Shown in pieces: positions 34,895 through 43,658 of a DNA stretch of 64,000 nt. The stretch covers positions 496,001 to 560,000 of the forward strand of contig NZ_JBANDL010000002.1 in the NCBI RefSeq assembly GCF_037027445.1, given 5' to 3'. Position 1 is the first letter of the stretch; each line of letters starts with the position of its first letter. This DNA is from Lysobacter firmicutimachus. Lineage in GTDB: Bacteria > Pseudomonadota > Gammaproteobacteria > Xanthomonadales > Xanthomonadaceae. The notes under the pieces were generated by a model that was given only the letters and a program-made list of their open reading frames with translations, ran no database searches and had not been told where the DNA came from. The position numbers were made by a program, and so were the translations under genes.

Positions 34895-35308
34895 ATGCAG
34901 TTTCGAACCCGTCGGGCGATCCTGTTCGGCGATTGCGATCCGGGCGGCGTGGTCTATACGCCGCGCATCGCCCATTTCGTGGTGGAAGCGGGGCTGGCGT
35001 TCCTCTCGCACGCATTGGGCGCGCCGGCGGAACGCCGTTTGTTCTCGTTCGGCATCCTGCCGCCGGCGCGAGCGCTTTCGATCGAGTTCCTGCATCCGAT
35101 GACCTGGGATGAGGCGATCGATATCGACGTGACGGTGGAGCGGTTGGGCGAGCATTCCTTCACCCTGGCGATCGCGGCCGTCAACGCCGAAGGCCGGACC
35201 ACCTTCCGCGGCACGATCGCCCAGGTCGCGATATCGCCGCAGACCCGGCGACCGGTGTCGCTGCCGGACGAACTGCGAGCGGCGCTGGAGCGCGTGCGAA
35301 TCGGCTGA
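34895..35308 (+). CDS. Acyl-CoA thioesterase, hot-dog fold (4HBT family)
   Basis: A 137-residue protein. The motif FGDCDPGGVVYTPRIAHFVVEAG is the 4-hydroxybenzoyl-CoA-thioesterase/YbgC signature with its catalytic Asp (DCDPGG). LSIEFLHPMTWDEAIDIDVTVERLG forms the central strands. The ATG at 34895 is preceded by AGGAGG at 5 bases; the frame runs further upstream but without a usable start. It would hydrolyse an acyl- or aryl-CoA. It stands alone, with no obvious pathway partner nearby. Confidence 0.9.
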   Translation: MQFRTRRAILFGDCDPGGVVYTPRIAHFVVEAGLAFLSHALGAPAERRLFSFGILPPARALSIEFLHPMTWDEAIDIDVTVERLGEHSFTLAIAAVNAEGRTTFRGTIAQVAISPQTRRPVSLPDELRAALERVRIG

Positions 35309-35542
35309 GCCGGCGCATCGCGGCTCAGTCGCGCTTCGAATGGCATCGCAACCGTTCGCCGTAACCGCGGGCGAACCATCCACCCGATCACACTTCGATC
35401 CGATCCGCCGCCGGCGCGGCATAAAACAGCCGAGAACCGTCAACCGGACGCATGCCGGCGCGTTGCCATCGGCGTCGCCCGCGCACCGTGCGCCGACGAC
35501 TCAACCAGGAGTTCAACGACGATGCTCGGAAAGGATGAAGCC

Positions 35543-36568
35543 ATGCCTGCGGCGCGTTGCCGCCTGCGCATCGGCCTGCTGTGCGCCGCCGCGGCGCTGG
35601 TCTTGTTCGCTGCGCCCGCCGGCGCGTGCACGCCGACGCCGCTGCCGATGGGCGCACAGGGGCCGGACCTGTGCTACGCAGATCGAACCTGGTCGGAGCC
35701 GACCCTGGGCGGACGCGAGTTGCAGCAACAGTTCGACTTCTACCGGGCGCCGGCCACGACGCCGACCCCGCTGATCGTCTGGGCGCATCCGAACGGCATG
35801 AGCAAGGCCTTGCCGGCAAACTCGCCGATGCATCAGGCGCTGGTGGCGCCGGCGCTGCGGGCCGGATTCTCGTTCGCCTCGGTCGAATTCCGCCACCCGG
35901 TGACCAACGAGGCGCTGGCGAACAGCGATGTCGACCCGCGCGTGCCGCACTACGACCTGGCCTACGCACTGCAATTCATCCGCGCCAACGCCGACGCGCT
36001 GAACATCGACAAGCGCAACGTGTTCCTGGTCGGACAGTCGCGCGGCACCCTGGCGGTGTGGACGGCGCTGCAGGACGACTTGCGCGACCCGGACAGCACC
36101 GACCCGGTCGCGCGGCAGTCCACCCGCGTCAACGCGGTCTATGCGGTGAACGCGCAGACGACCTACTCCGGCGCGGAGTTCGCCGAGCGCTTCATCGTGC
36201 CTGCCGACCGGGCGAAATTCGTGGCCGCGTTCAACCGCCAGCATCCCAAGCACGCCCAGTTTGGCAGCGCCATCGCCAGCGTCAGCGCCGGCCAGAAACC
36301 GGACCCGCCGCTGCGGTTGATCTACGACAGTCCCGAGGTCGGGCGGCTGCTGACCCTGGAGCAGATCAGCCAGCGCGACCCGATCCACTATCCGGACTTC
36401 GGGCCGGCGCTGTGCACGACCTACGCACAGGCATTCGGCAACAGCGCGCGCTGCACCTACGATGCCGATTCGCGCTACCAGGGCGATCCGGGCGCCGCAT
36501 TCGCCGGCTATGTCGATTTCTTCAAGAGGCATCTGCGCCCGTCCGCTTCCGGCGGCGAGCGTCCCTGA
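35543..36568 (+). CDS. Secreted alpha/beta hydrolase
   Basis: A 341-residue exported protein. The signal peptide is MPAARCRLRIGLLCAAAALVLFAAPAGA; the ATG at 35543 has AAGGA 8 bases upstream, while an ATG at 35522 would add seven residues. The hydrolase core shows TPLIVWAHPNG (oxyanion strand) and the nucleophile elbow VFLVGQSRGT with Ser166. Late acid and His candidates are in LRLIYDSPE and KRHLRP or nearby. The order resembles PHB-depolymerase/esterase-like secreted hydrolases. The substrate is not evident. A strong hairpin follows. Confidence 0.85.
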   Translation: MPAARCRLRIGLLCAAAALVLFAAPAGACTPTPLPMGAQGPDLCYADRTWSEPTLGGRELQQQFDFYRAPATTPTPLIVWAHPNGMSKALPANSPMHQALVAPALRAGFSFASVEFRHPVTNEALANSDVDPRVPHYDLAYALQFIRANADALNIDKRNVFLVGQSRGTLAVWTALQDDLRDPDSTDPVARQSTRVNAVYAVNAQTTYSGAEFAERFIVPADRAKFVAAFNRQHPKHAQFGSAIASVSAGQKPDPPLRLIYDSPEVGRLLTLEQISQRDPIHYPDFGPALCTTYAQAFGNSARCTYDADSRYQGDPGAAFAGYVDFFKRHLRPSASGGERP

Positions 36569-36586
36569 CCGCGCCGCCGCAAGCCT

Positions 36587-36610
36587 CGGCCGTCGCCGAG
36601 GCGACGGCCG
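36587..36610. terminator. Bidirectional hairpin between convergent genes
   Basis: A perfect 10-bp stem with CGAG loop (36587-36596 and 36601-36610) between the hydrolase (+) and the last gene of the glycolipid operon (-, stop at 36613). Confidence 0.7.
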
Positions 36611-36612
36611 GC

Positions 36613-37908
36613 TCAGGCGACTTCGGCATCCAGCCTGTTCGCGGCCGGCAGGACCGCATCGGTCCGGCTGAGGCAGGCCGCGAGTTCGGCCATGAACGCC
36701 ACGCGCAAGGCGTCGGCTTCGGCGCGGCTCAGGCATTGGTCGTCGCCGGTGTAGATGAAGTTCAGTTCGTCGTTCAAGGTGTAGGCGATCACCCCGAGCA
36801 CACGGCTGGCGAAGGAATGCACGTAGATCCGCAGCCGGCGCACGCGCAGCGGCGAATCGGCCTGCAGCAACCGGATGTTGCCGAGATTGGAGAAGGAGAA
36901 CAGGTTCCAGTTGCGGTTGCGGCTGATCGCATCGCCGAGGCGGACCAGGGAGCGGATCTTGGCCGCCGAGGGCGGGCGGATCATCTCGCAGAATTGATAC
37001 TTGCCCGGGATGTCGTCGATGCCCTGAGCGACCTGGGCCAGGATGGTCCGGTTGAGTTCGCGCGCGGCGGTCCAGAAATCCGGATCGACGCTCTGCCGCG
37101 CCGGCACTTTGAAGCTGCCGCCGCCGAAAAACAGCATGTCGCTCTTGAGCATGGACAGGCGTTCGCGGCGGGCGTCGATCGGGCTTTCGATCCAGTCGGG
37201 CATCTTGCGCTGCAAGGTGGCCTGCTGGGCCTGGCTCAGCGCCAGCAACAGCGCGGTGTGCAGCGACACGCTTTCGGCCTTGCAGCGCTGGCGCAGTCCC
37301 TCGGTGAACTCCGTGCCGAGACTCCAATGGATGTGGATCTCGTGCTTGTCCACCGGACGCCGCGTCGGCGGAAGCAGGGCGAATACGGCATTGACCAGCC
37401 AGGCGGCGGCACGGCGCTTCCAGCGCTTGCCGTCGTCGAAGTCGCCGATCACGTCGGCCGGAGCGATGGCCTGGTAGGGCACCAGCGCCCGTTCGGAATG
37501 CAGGCCGTCGAGCAACTCGCGCACGATGGTCAGCTGGCTCATGCCGTCGCAGATGCGGTGGGTCGCTGCGACCAGCAGTTCGTGCTCCTCGTCCGAGCGC
37601 AGCCAGGTCAGGCGCAGCTGCGGCAGGTCGTGGACGAAGGGCGTGTAGGCCTCGTGCCGCCACTCGCGGGCCAGGGTGTCGTGGTCGGCGCCTTCGACGA
37701 TGCGGATCGGCACCGGCGGCGCGCAGTCCATCTCGTACAGCAGTTCGCCGGCTTGCTCGCGGATCAGCATGCGCAGCGCCGGGTGCTTGCTCTGGACGCG
37801 ATCGAGCGCGGCGCGCAATCGGGGCTCGTCCAACTCGCCGGCCAGGCTGAGCGCGAACACGACGTTGCCGTCGATCATGCGTTCGATCGTGGACATCTTG
37901 CGCTTCAT
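36613..37908 (-). CDS. HxxxD acyltransferase (condensation/PapA/WS-DGAT-like), gene 4 of glycolipid operon
   Basis: A 431-residue member of the condensation-domain/acyltransferase superfamily. The catalytic motif is H117-R-I-C-D121-G (AATHRICDGMSQ). The N-terminal part (LRAALDRVQSKHPALRMLI) is the standard first subdomain. A late NLGNIRL-type strand and the latch region follow. Such enzymes move acyl groups from CoA or carrier protein to a hydroxyl or amine: PapA in mycobacterial glycolipids, condensation domains in NRPS. No carrier-protein or NRPS gene lies nearby, so an acyl-CoA donor and a glycolipid acceptor are the best guess. It begins 35 bases after the upstream glycosyltransferase and shares its fold with the second gene of the operon, from which it has clearly diverged. 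Confidence 0.88.
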   Translation of the reverse strand: MKRKMSTIERMIDGNVVFALSLAGELDEPRLRAALDRVQSKHPALRMLIREQAGELLYEMDCAPPVPIRIVEGADHDTLAREWRHEAYTPFVHDLPQLRLTWLRSDEEHELLVAATHRICDGMSQLTIVRELLDGLHSERALVPYQAIAPADVIGDFDDGKRWKRRAAAWLVNAVFALLPPTRRPVDKHEIHIHWSLGTEFTEGLRQRCKAESVSLHTALLLALSQAQQATLQRKMPDWIESPIDARRERLSMLKSDMLFFGGGSFKVPARQSVDPDFWTAARELNRTILAQVAQGIDDIPGKYQFCEMIRPPSAAKIRSLVRLGDAISRNRNWNLFSFSNLGNIRLLQADSPLRVRRLRIYVHSFASRVLGVIAYTLNDELNFIYTGDDQCLSRAEADALRVAFMAELAACLSRTDAVLPAANRLDAEVA

Positions 37909-37943
37909 CGTCGTCCTCGCGGGTGGGACTGCGATCCGGCGGC

Positions 37944-38951
37944 TCAGCGCCGGGTGCAATAGGCGTGGATGCGCGGGTGACGGCTTTCGAACGTGCCCAG
38001 GCGTCCCAACAGGCCGTCGACATAGCCGCACCAGATCGCCGCGACCTTGGCCAGCTTTCGCGGCTCGAACAGCAGCACGCAGACCGATTGGTGCACGGCC
38101 AACAAACCCGGCAGCCAATGCAGCGCCCACTTGCGCCGGTACAGGCCCAGCGCATGCACCGCGTTGCGGGCGCCGTAGTAGCGGCGCCAGGCGACGTGAT
38201 GGGTGGTGAACATCTTGCCGTGACGCTTGATCGCGCCGGTGGTCTGGCGCATGGTCACGCCGGCGTTCATGTACACGGGAATGCCATGGTCGGATGCGCG
38301 CAGGCCGTACTCGATATCGATGTACTCGATGAAGTAGTCTTCGCGGAACGCGCCCAGCCGGCGGAAAGTCTCGGCCGAGAACGCCGAGCCGGACGAGATC
38401 ACGAACAGCGACGGAAACAGGCCGCGTGGCTCGTCGTCGATGCGCCGCGGCTTGGGGAATCGCCGGCCCGGCGGGATCGAGGGCATGCACTTTCCGAGGT
38501 TGATTTCGTAGATCTTCGGCCCGACCAGGAAGGTGGGGCTGCCGGTCTCGGCGCAGGCGCGCAGCATGTCGGCGAAAAACCCGTCGGCGATGTCCGAGTC
38601 CTGGTCGAGCAGGAACACGATCTCGCAGCCTCGCGCCAGCAGCGCTTCGGTGCCGCGATTGTAGGCGCCGGCCAGGCCGCCGCGGTTGTGGTTGGCGATC
38701 ACCGTGGTGCCGCCGCGCTGCAGCGCCTCGTGCAGTTGCGGGTCGATCTGCGGAGAATTGTCCACCGCGACCACATGCCGGCATTGCGCCCGCGCCTTGT
38801 CGAGGTTGTGCAGGAATTCGGCGGTGGGCTGGTAGAGCACGAAGATCAGGCCGAACGCGACGGCTTCGTCGGCGCCCTCGTCCGGGATCGGGGAGGTGGT
38901 CTGCGGCGCGGTGCGCGCAAGCGCCGCGGACTCGGGCTGGAGCTCGCTCAT
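37944..38951 (-). CDS. Family 2 glycosyltransferase (rhamnosyltransferase-like), gene 3 of glycolipid operon
   Basis: A 335-residue GT-A enzyme. VVAVDNSPQ and ANHNRGGLAGAYNRG bind the nucleotide sugar, IVFLLDQDSDI carries the DxD-type metal site, and SGSAFSAETFRRLGAFREDYFIEYIDIEYGLRA, split as usual into acceptor loop and catalytic acid, matches RhlC-like rhamnosyltransferases. A hydrophobic C-terminal segment (LHWLPGLLAVHQSVCVLLF) may dock it on the membrane. The start at 38951 overlaps the stop of the upstream acyltransferase by 4 bases (ATGA), implying translational coupling. It would add a second sugar, perhaps a deoxyhexose, to the product of the GT1. Confidence 0.92.
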   Translation of the reverse strand: MSELQPESAALARTAPQTTSPIPDEGADEAVAFGLIFVLYQPTAEFLHNLDKARAQCRHVVAVDNSPQIDPQLHEALQRGGTTVIANHNRGGLAGAYNRGTEALLARGCEIVFLLDQDSDIADGFFADMLRACAETGSPTFLVGPKIYEINLGKCMPSIPPGRRFPKPRRIDDEPRGLFPSLFVISSGSAFSAETFRRLGAFREDYFIEYIDIEYGLRASDHGIPVYMNAGVTMRQTTGAIKRHGKMFTTHHVAWRRYYGARNAVHALGLYRRKWALHWLPGLLAVHQSVCVLLFEPRKLAKVAAIWCGYVDGLLGRLGTFESRHPRIHAYCTRR

Positions 38952-40285
38952 GATGGGCTGCCTTGCCGCGCCAGCATGCGCAGCCGTTGCAGAGTCAGGT
39001 CGCGGATGGCGTCGGCCTGGGCGCGGGGCAGCGACTGATCGTCCGACGTCAGGGCGAAATCGAGCGCTTCTTCGTCGCCGACGATAGTGACCAGGTTGGC
39101 CGGCGTCGGTGCGAGTGCGGCCGTAGGGCTGAGCACCGCCTTGAGCCGGAAATCGCCGTACTCGCGTGCCAGGTCGAGCTTGCCGAGGTAGGACAGGGTC
39201 ACGCCGCGACCGCTGCGGCGCGAACGCGAGTAGGCGATCAGCCGGTCGAACAGCGGGTGCACCCGCTCCATGCCGAGCAGGTTCTCGTGCACCTGCGGGC
39301 CGAGCTCGCCGATCTTGGCGTCGATGTCCTTGCGCATGCCGCGGGCCACGGTCCAGTACTCGCCTTCGTCGCCGCCGAAGCTCTTCACGATCGCCGGCGA
39401 CAACTGAATGGTCGGCGCCATCGCGAACAGGGCGTCGGCGCCGAGCTTGGGCAGAAATCGGCGCACATCGACCGGCAGGGAGAATTGTTCGATCGCGCCT
39501 TTGCCGAGGGTGTCGCGGAAGCTCAGCATCAAGGCCAGGCCGACGATGTTGAACACCGTCACCCGCTCCTGCCGGCAGCGCAGCGCCAAGGCCCGGTAGT
39601 CGTCCGTCGGCAGCTGCCAGCGGAGGGTATAGACCGTGCCGTAGCCGACCGCGGGGCCGATCCGGCGCGTGCGCACCCACAGCTTGAACAAGGCGGTCTT
39701 CCAGCGCAGCCGCCGCCGGATCGCGCCGTCGCCGAGCACGGCTTCCGGCAGCAGCGCGTCGACCTCCGGCATGGCCTCGTGGCGGCCGATGTCGCGCTCC
39801 GGGTCGTCGCACAGCAGCAACAATTCGCGCAACAGGGTCAGTACCGACACGCCGTCGCAGACGCAGTGGTGGCAGGTCAGCAACAGTTCGCTGAGTTCCG
39901 CGCCCCGCACCAGGGTGGCGCGGATCAGCGGTTCGCACCCGGCATCGAACAATTGGCCGCGTTCGCGCTCGCTTTCGCGTTCCCAGCGCCGGTCGTCGTC
40001 GCGCTCGACGATACGCAGCGGGATCGGCGGCGCCGGGTGCCGCTCTTCGAACCAGGGCCGCCCGTCGATCGCGACCACCACGCTGCGCAGCACCGGATGC
40101 TTTTGCTGGAGGCGGGCCAGGGCCTGGCGCAGGCGCGCTTCGGCGATCCTGCCTTCGATGCGCGCGGGGATCACGATGGCGACCGGCACCTGGCCGTCCA
40201 GGTACATGCCGCGTTCGAACAAACTCAGCGGGCGCTTCAGGGTCGCGCCGAGGGCGGCAGTGGCCACGGCGACGGCACCGGTCAT
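38948..40285 (-). CDS. HxxxD acyltransferase (condensation/PapA-like), gene 2 of glycolipid operon
   Basis: A 445-residue member of the same superfamily as the product of 36613-37908. The catalytic motif is intact: H139-H140-C-V-C-D144-G145 in LTCHHCVCDGVSVL. LRQALARLQQKHPVLRSVV is the N-terminal subdomain, and GRGVTLSYLGKLDL is the late strand by the active-site tunnel. The start at 40285 overlaps the GT1 stop by 4 bases (ATGA). The long open frame beyond 40285 is only antisense-free DNA within the GT1 gene. Probably acylates the sugar set in place by the GT1 or supplies the lipid chain. Confidence 0.9.
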   Translation of the reverse strand: MTGAVAVATAALGATLKRPLSLFERGMYLDGQVPVAIVIPARIEGRIAEARLRQALARLQQKHPVLRSVVVAIDGRPWFEERHPAPPIPLRIVERDDDRRWERESERERGQLFDAGCEPLIRATLVRGAELSELLLTCHHCVCDGVSVLTLLRELLLLCDDPERDIGRHEAMPEVDALLPEAVLGDGAIRRRLRWKTALFKLWVRTRRIGPAVGYGTVYTLRWQLPTDDYRALALRCRQERVTVFNIVGLALMLSFRDTLGKGAIEQFSLPVDVRRFLPKLGADALFAMAPTIQLSPAIVKSFGGDEGEYWTVARGMRKDIDAKIGELGPQVHENLLGMERVHPLFDRLIAYSRSRRSGRGVTLSYLGKLDLAREYGDFRLKAVLSPTAALAPTPANLVTIVGDEEALDFALTSDDQSLPRAQADAIRDLTLQRLRMLARQGSPS

Positions 40286-41607
40286 GCGCTCTGTCCCAGC
40301 CATTGCAGCGACGCGTTGCCGCGTTCCTCCGGCGCCTGCTCCAACAGGCCCCAGCCGCGCAGATGGCGGATCGCTTCGGCGACGCCGTCTTCGGCGCGGA
40401 TGCGCCGGCCCAGGTCGGCGGCGGCCTGCTGCATCGACGGCGTGTGCGCCTGTTCCAACGCGTCGGCCAGCGCCTCGGCGCTGAGTTGAGTGCGGTCCAG
40501 CGCGGCGGGCCCGGCGCCGATGCGGTTGAGCGAGTGCGCCCAGAACGGCTGATCGCCGTAGAACGGCACGATGACGGACGGGATGCCGGCCCGCGCCGCC
40601 GCTGCGGCGGTGCCGGCGCCGCCGTGGTGGACAGCGGCCGACATCAGGGGGAACAGGCGATCGTGCGGGGCCTGGCGTATGAAGAAGATCTGCTCGTCCA
40701 GGGCGCCGTCGGGATGGTCCAGTCCGCCCCAGCCGGTCGCCAGCAGCGCGCGCCGGCCGCTCTTGCGCACGGCCTCGATCACGGTCGCGGTGAATCCGGT
40801 CGCGTCGCTGGAGACCATGCTGCCGAAGCCGATGTAGACCGGTTTCGGGCCGGCAGCGAGGAACGCGCGCAAGGCATCGGAAGGCTGCCATTGGGCCTCG
40901 TCGAGGAACCAGTAGCCGGCGATCTGGACGTTCTGCGGCCAGTCGGCCGGCCGCGGCACCACATGGCGACTGAAGCCGTACACGACGCGGGTGCCGGCGT
41001 TCTTGTAGTAGGGCCCGTACCAGGGATACTTCTTCAGCCCGAGTTGCGGCCGCACGATATCGTTGAGGGCCGGCTTCATCACGTGCCAGACCAGGTGGCG
41101 CAGCAAGTGGTAACTGGCGACGTTGAGCAGCGGCGGCAGATTCCGCTTCTTGCCGGCCAGCACCACCGGCGGCATCAGCCGCGATGGCGTCAGTGGTTGC
41201 AGTTGCGCCGCGACGAATGGAATCCCGTGAGCCTCGGCCAGCGACTTGGCCAGCAGCGTGCTGTTGCCGACGCCCATCAGCAGGCCGGCGCCTTCGATGG
41301 CGGCCCGCCCTTCGGCGACCCAGCTGCGCGCCCATTGCGCGTACTGGCGGCGGAACACGCGCGCCATCTCGCGCATGTTCAGGCCGCGGTCGGCGATGCT
41401 GCGGTCGGCGTGAAGCATGGCGTGGAAGTCGCTGGCCAACGGGTAGGGCTCCAGGCCCGCGCCGCGTACCAGTTCGGAGAAGTGGCCGCTGGTGACGATG
41501 CGCACCGGATAGCCGGCGCTGCGCAGGCCCTGGCCCAATGCGACCAACGGACGGATGTCGCCTTGCGTCCCGATGGTGAAGATGGCGATCGGCGCCCGCG
41601 TGCTCAT
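40282..41607 (-). CDS. Family 1 glycosyltransferase (sterol/lipid glucosyltransferase-like), gene 1 of glycolipid operon
   Basis: A 441-residue GT-B enzyme. The N-terminus AIFTIGTQGDIRPLVALGQGLRSAGYPV is the acceptor-side signature of sterol 3-beta-glucosyltransferases, RhlB and antibiotic glycosyltransferases. The donor-side signature is VHHGGAGTAAAAARAGIPSVIVP followed by YGDQPFWA. VYIGFGSM marks the second domain. The likely reaction is transfer of a hexose from a nucleotide sugar to a lipid or other hydrophobic aglycone. The start is taken at MSTRAPIAIF, as the longer frame is Arg/Pro-rich and not credible; AAGAGG lies some distance upstream. It heads a four-gene operon with two acyltransferases and a GT2. 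Confidence 0.93.
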   Translation of the reverse strand: MSTRAPIAIFTIGTQGDIRPLVALGQGLRSAGYPVRIVTSGHFSELVRGAGLEPYPLASDFHAMLHADRSIADRGLNMREMARVFRRQYAQWARSWVAEGRAAIEGAGLLMGVGNSTLLAKSLAEAHGIPFVAAQLQPLTPSRLMPPVVLAGKKRNLPPLLNVASYHLLRHLVWHVMKPALNDIVRPQLGLKKYPWYGPYYKNAGTRVVYGFSRHVVPRPADWPQNVQIAGYWFLDEAQWQPSDALRAFLAAGPKPVYIGFGSMVSSDATGFTATVIEAVRKSGRRALLATGWGGLDHPDGALDEQIFFIRQAPHDRLFPLMSAAVHHGGAGTAAAAARAGIPSVIVPFYGDQPFWAHSLNRIGAGPAALDRTQLSAEALADALEQAHTPSMQQAAADLGRRIRAEDGVAEAIRHLRGWGLLEQAPEERGNASLQWLGQSA

Positions 41608-42063
41608 GGGTGAATCGCAGCCTCTTCTGGCGGTGGATGTCGCATGTCCGAGCGTCCCGCCGGCGGCGTGTCCCGCTGCGCCAGGCGCAACGGGCGTCGG
41701 CCCGCACTCGCTGCGGACCCGCGGCGGCGGCCGTTCGGCCAGCGTGGGTTTCGCTGCAACGGATCGACCGGGCGTCGGCTCCGCGCGCTTCGCGCACCGG
41801 GCGGTGCGCCTGGCGAATCGGGTGGGCATGACGACCGGTATGGATGGAATCTAATGCTGCGCCACGGAAGTTTTCCTTTGGCGGCATCACAGTTCGCCGC
41901 CAGCTTCCTGTCCCCGATCGCACGCTGTGACCGCGTTATCCGTTTCGGAAAAATCCGGCAAAATGCCCGGATTCGAAGAAAATGCGCTGCTGCGCGATAG
42001 CGGAATTCGCCTGTTGCGGTTAGACCGAATGCAATGACGGGCGGTGCGACGGGAGCGGAAGAG
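41608..42063. other. Divergent intergenic region between glycolipid operon and cupin gene
   Basis: About 455 bases holding both promoters. At 41952-41973 there is an inverted repeat AATCCGG-N8-CCGGATT with an A-rich centre, a possible operator. The region 41930-42000 is AT-richer than its surroundings. No gene is recognised in it. Confidence 0.45.
41952..41973. promoter_or_regulatory. Inverted repeat, possible operator
   Basis: Perfect 7-bp arms AATCCGG and CCGGATT separated by 8 bases, in the AT-richer DNA between the divergent glycolipid operon and the cupin gene. It could instead be a small hairpin. Confidence 0.35.
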
Positions 42064-42396
42064 ATGAAGATCGGGAACTTGTTCGACGGATCGCAAGCGC
42101 CCGCCGCGGGCGAGCGCTTCGAGCCTCTGCTCAGTCACCGCAATCTGGTGGTGGAGCGAATTCTCAGCTCGGCGGCGATCGAACCGGTGGAGTACGTGCA
42201 GCCCCAGGACGAATGGGTGGCGCTGCTGCAGGGCGAGGCGACGCTGGAGGTGGCCGGAGAATCCTTCGAGCTGCGGTCCGGCGATCACTTGTTCCTGCCC
42301 GCCGGGACGCCGCACATCGTACGGCGGGTCTCGCAGGGGGCGTTGTGGCTGGCGGTGCATCTGCATCCGGCGCCGATGGGCGTAGACATACGTTGA
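42064..42396 (+). CDS. Small cupin-domain protein
   Basis: A 110-residue single-domain cupin. QPQDEWVALLQGEATLEVAGESFELRSGDHLFLPAGTPHIVRR contains both cupin motifs: the first is reduced, the second is the usual G-D-x4-P-A-G-T-P-H. Such small cupins bind a metal and act as isomerases, epimerases or ligand sensors; nothing here fixes the role. The ATG at 42064 is chosen since GGAG lies 8 bases upstream; an in-frame ATG at 42034 would add ten residues. Confidence 0.85.
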   Translation: MKIGNLFDGSQAPAAGERFEPLLSHRNLVVERILSSAAIEPVEYVQPQDEWVALLQGEATLEVAGESFELRSGDHLFLPAGTPHIVRRVSQGALWLAVHLHPAPMGVDIR

Positions 42397-42606
42397 GTCG
42401 CGCGATGCATGCCGGACCTGCGCCGACTCGTCATCGATCGCCGGGTTTCGGATCACTGCATCGAAGCGGTCGTGAAACAGGCGGTTTGTCTTGAGGTCGA
42501 TGAGTCGAGTTAGGACATGCGGAAACGGCGCTGGCGTTTCCAGGGTACGTTCCGACAAAAGAGTGGACGAAACAGAGGCCGGTATGCCCTGACCGGCATA
42601 TCCTTC

Positions 42607-43041
42607 TTACAAGTGTGGTCCGTCAGGCGAAGCGCTCGGCGGCGATGCCGGCGAGCGGCGAGCGAGGGCGCTGATCGTCGTACCGACCACTGCGCCGGCG
42701 ATGACGGGTGCATCGTCGAGCCCATTCGACGCCGTCGTCGCCGTCCATGACGGTGCCAGAGCGTCCAGTGCGCGACCGGCCGCGATATAGCCGGACAGCA
42801 CCGCCGCTGCTTGCACGAAAGCTCCCGCTCGGGGGCGCAGCGCGAGGACGACGAAGACCGCCATAGCGCTCAGCGAACGCATGCTGAGAACCACGGAAAG
42901 CAGGCGATGGCCTATAGCGTGGCGAGATCGTCGGGCACCAGCAGGCCGGCGAAGAATCCGATCGCGTTCTGACTGAGCAATAAAGCAGCGAAGCCCAACT
43001 AGACGCTGCGCCCGCCCCTGCGATTCGAACAAGGGCGTCAT
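42607..43041 (-). pseudogene. Frameshifted small integral membrane protein gene
   Basis: The two ends of this frame read as a membrane protein (SMRSLSAMAVFVVLALRP and AFVQAAAVLSGYIAAGRALD, then APVIAGAVVGTTISALA), but the middle turns into Arg-rich nonsense. The neighbouring frame restores sense exactly there: between 42915 and 42998 it reads LGFAALLLSQNAIGFFAG followed by LLVPDDLATL, then hits TAG. One frame change near 43000 and an opposite one near 42914 would rebuild a single protein of about 140 residues with four helices. This is either a recently broken gene or two sequencing errors. The frame upstream (43038-43314) shows a similar pattern and ends in an ATGA overlap with this one. Resembles small DUF4345-like membrane proteins; not certain. 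Confidence 0.5.
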
Positions 43042-43310
43042 CGGGGCGATTCGGATCGGGCGCTAAGCCTGGTGTTGCACCACAAATACGACCACACGAC
43101 CACCACCTCGCCCAACTCAACCAAGGCCCAATGGAAGCGATCCCTGGCCGCCGCGATCAAAGGGAGCGTGTGGCCATTCTCCCGGCCGTGCAGCATCGGC
43201 CGGGCCCCAAGCGGCGGGCAATTGGGATGGATATCGAGGCCCAACGCCAGCGGGTCCCGCCTGCCTGCGGAAAAACAAGGCGATCGCAACGGTCAGCGCT
43301 CCGTGCCGGA

Positions 43311-43658
43311 TCATGCTCGCGGTGCGTCCTGCGGCGGCGGTCCGTCGAGCTCGCGCAAGCGCTTTTCAAGCTTGGCGCGATCGACATACGGTGTCAGCCG
43401 CGGCCACTGTCGTTGCGACATGCTTCGGTACAGGTCGTAGGCGAACCAGTATCCGGCGCCGAGGCAGACCACGGCTACCAGGCCGTGGGTCCAGTGCAGG
43501 GGGCGGCCGAATTGGAAATAGAGTAAGGCGGTCGCAAAGCTGAGCAGCCATATCGCCAGCGTCGCCGCTGCGCTTGCGATGCGGCCGGGCCGCTTGGCCG
43601 TGCCGTCCAGCAATGCGAGAACCTGCAGGATAAGCGTCTTCTCGTCGGGGTTTTTCAT
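43311..43658 (-). CDS. Small membrane protein, 115 aa
   Basis: Two membrane helices (ATLAIWLLSFATALLYF and THGLVAVVCLGAGYWFAY) lie between a charged N-terminus (MKNPDEKTLILQVLALLDG) and a basic, amphipathic C-terminus (AKLEKRLRELDGPPP). Hairpin topology with both ends in the cytoplasm is likely. Family not recognised. The plain ATG start and normal codon use support it as a real gene. Confidence 0.72.
   Translation of the reverse strand: MKNPDEKTLILQVLALLDGTAKRPGRIASAAATLAIWLLSFATALLYFQFGRPLHWTHGLVAVVCLGAGYWFAYDLYRSMSQRQWPRLTPYVDRAKLEKRLRELDGPPPQDAPRA

Noticed and set aside
43038..43314. Separate intact gene upstream of the frameshifted membrane-protein gene
   Set aside because: Sense seems to switch frames near 43280 and neither frame alone gives a convincing protein; treated as part of the damaged stretch.
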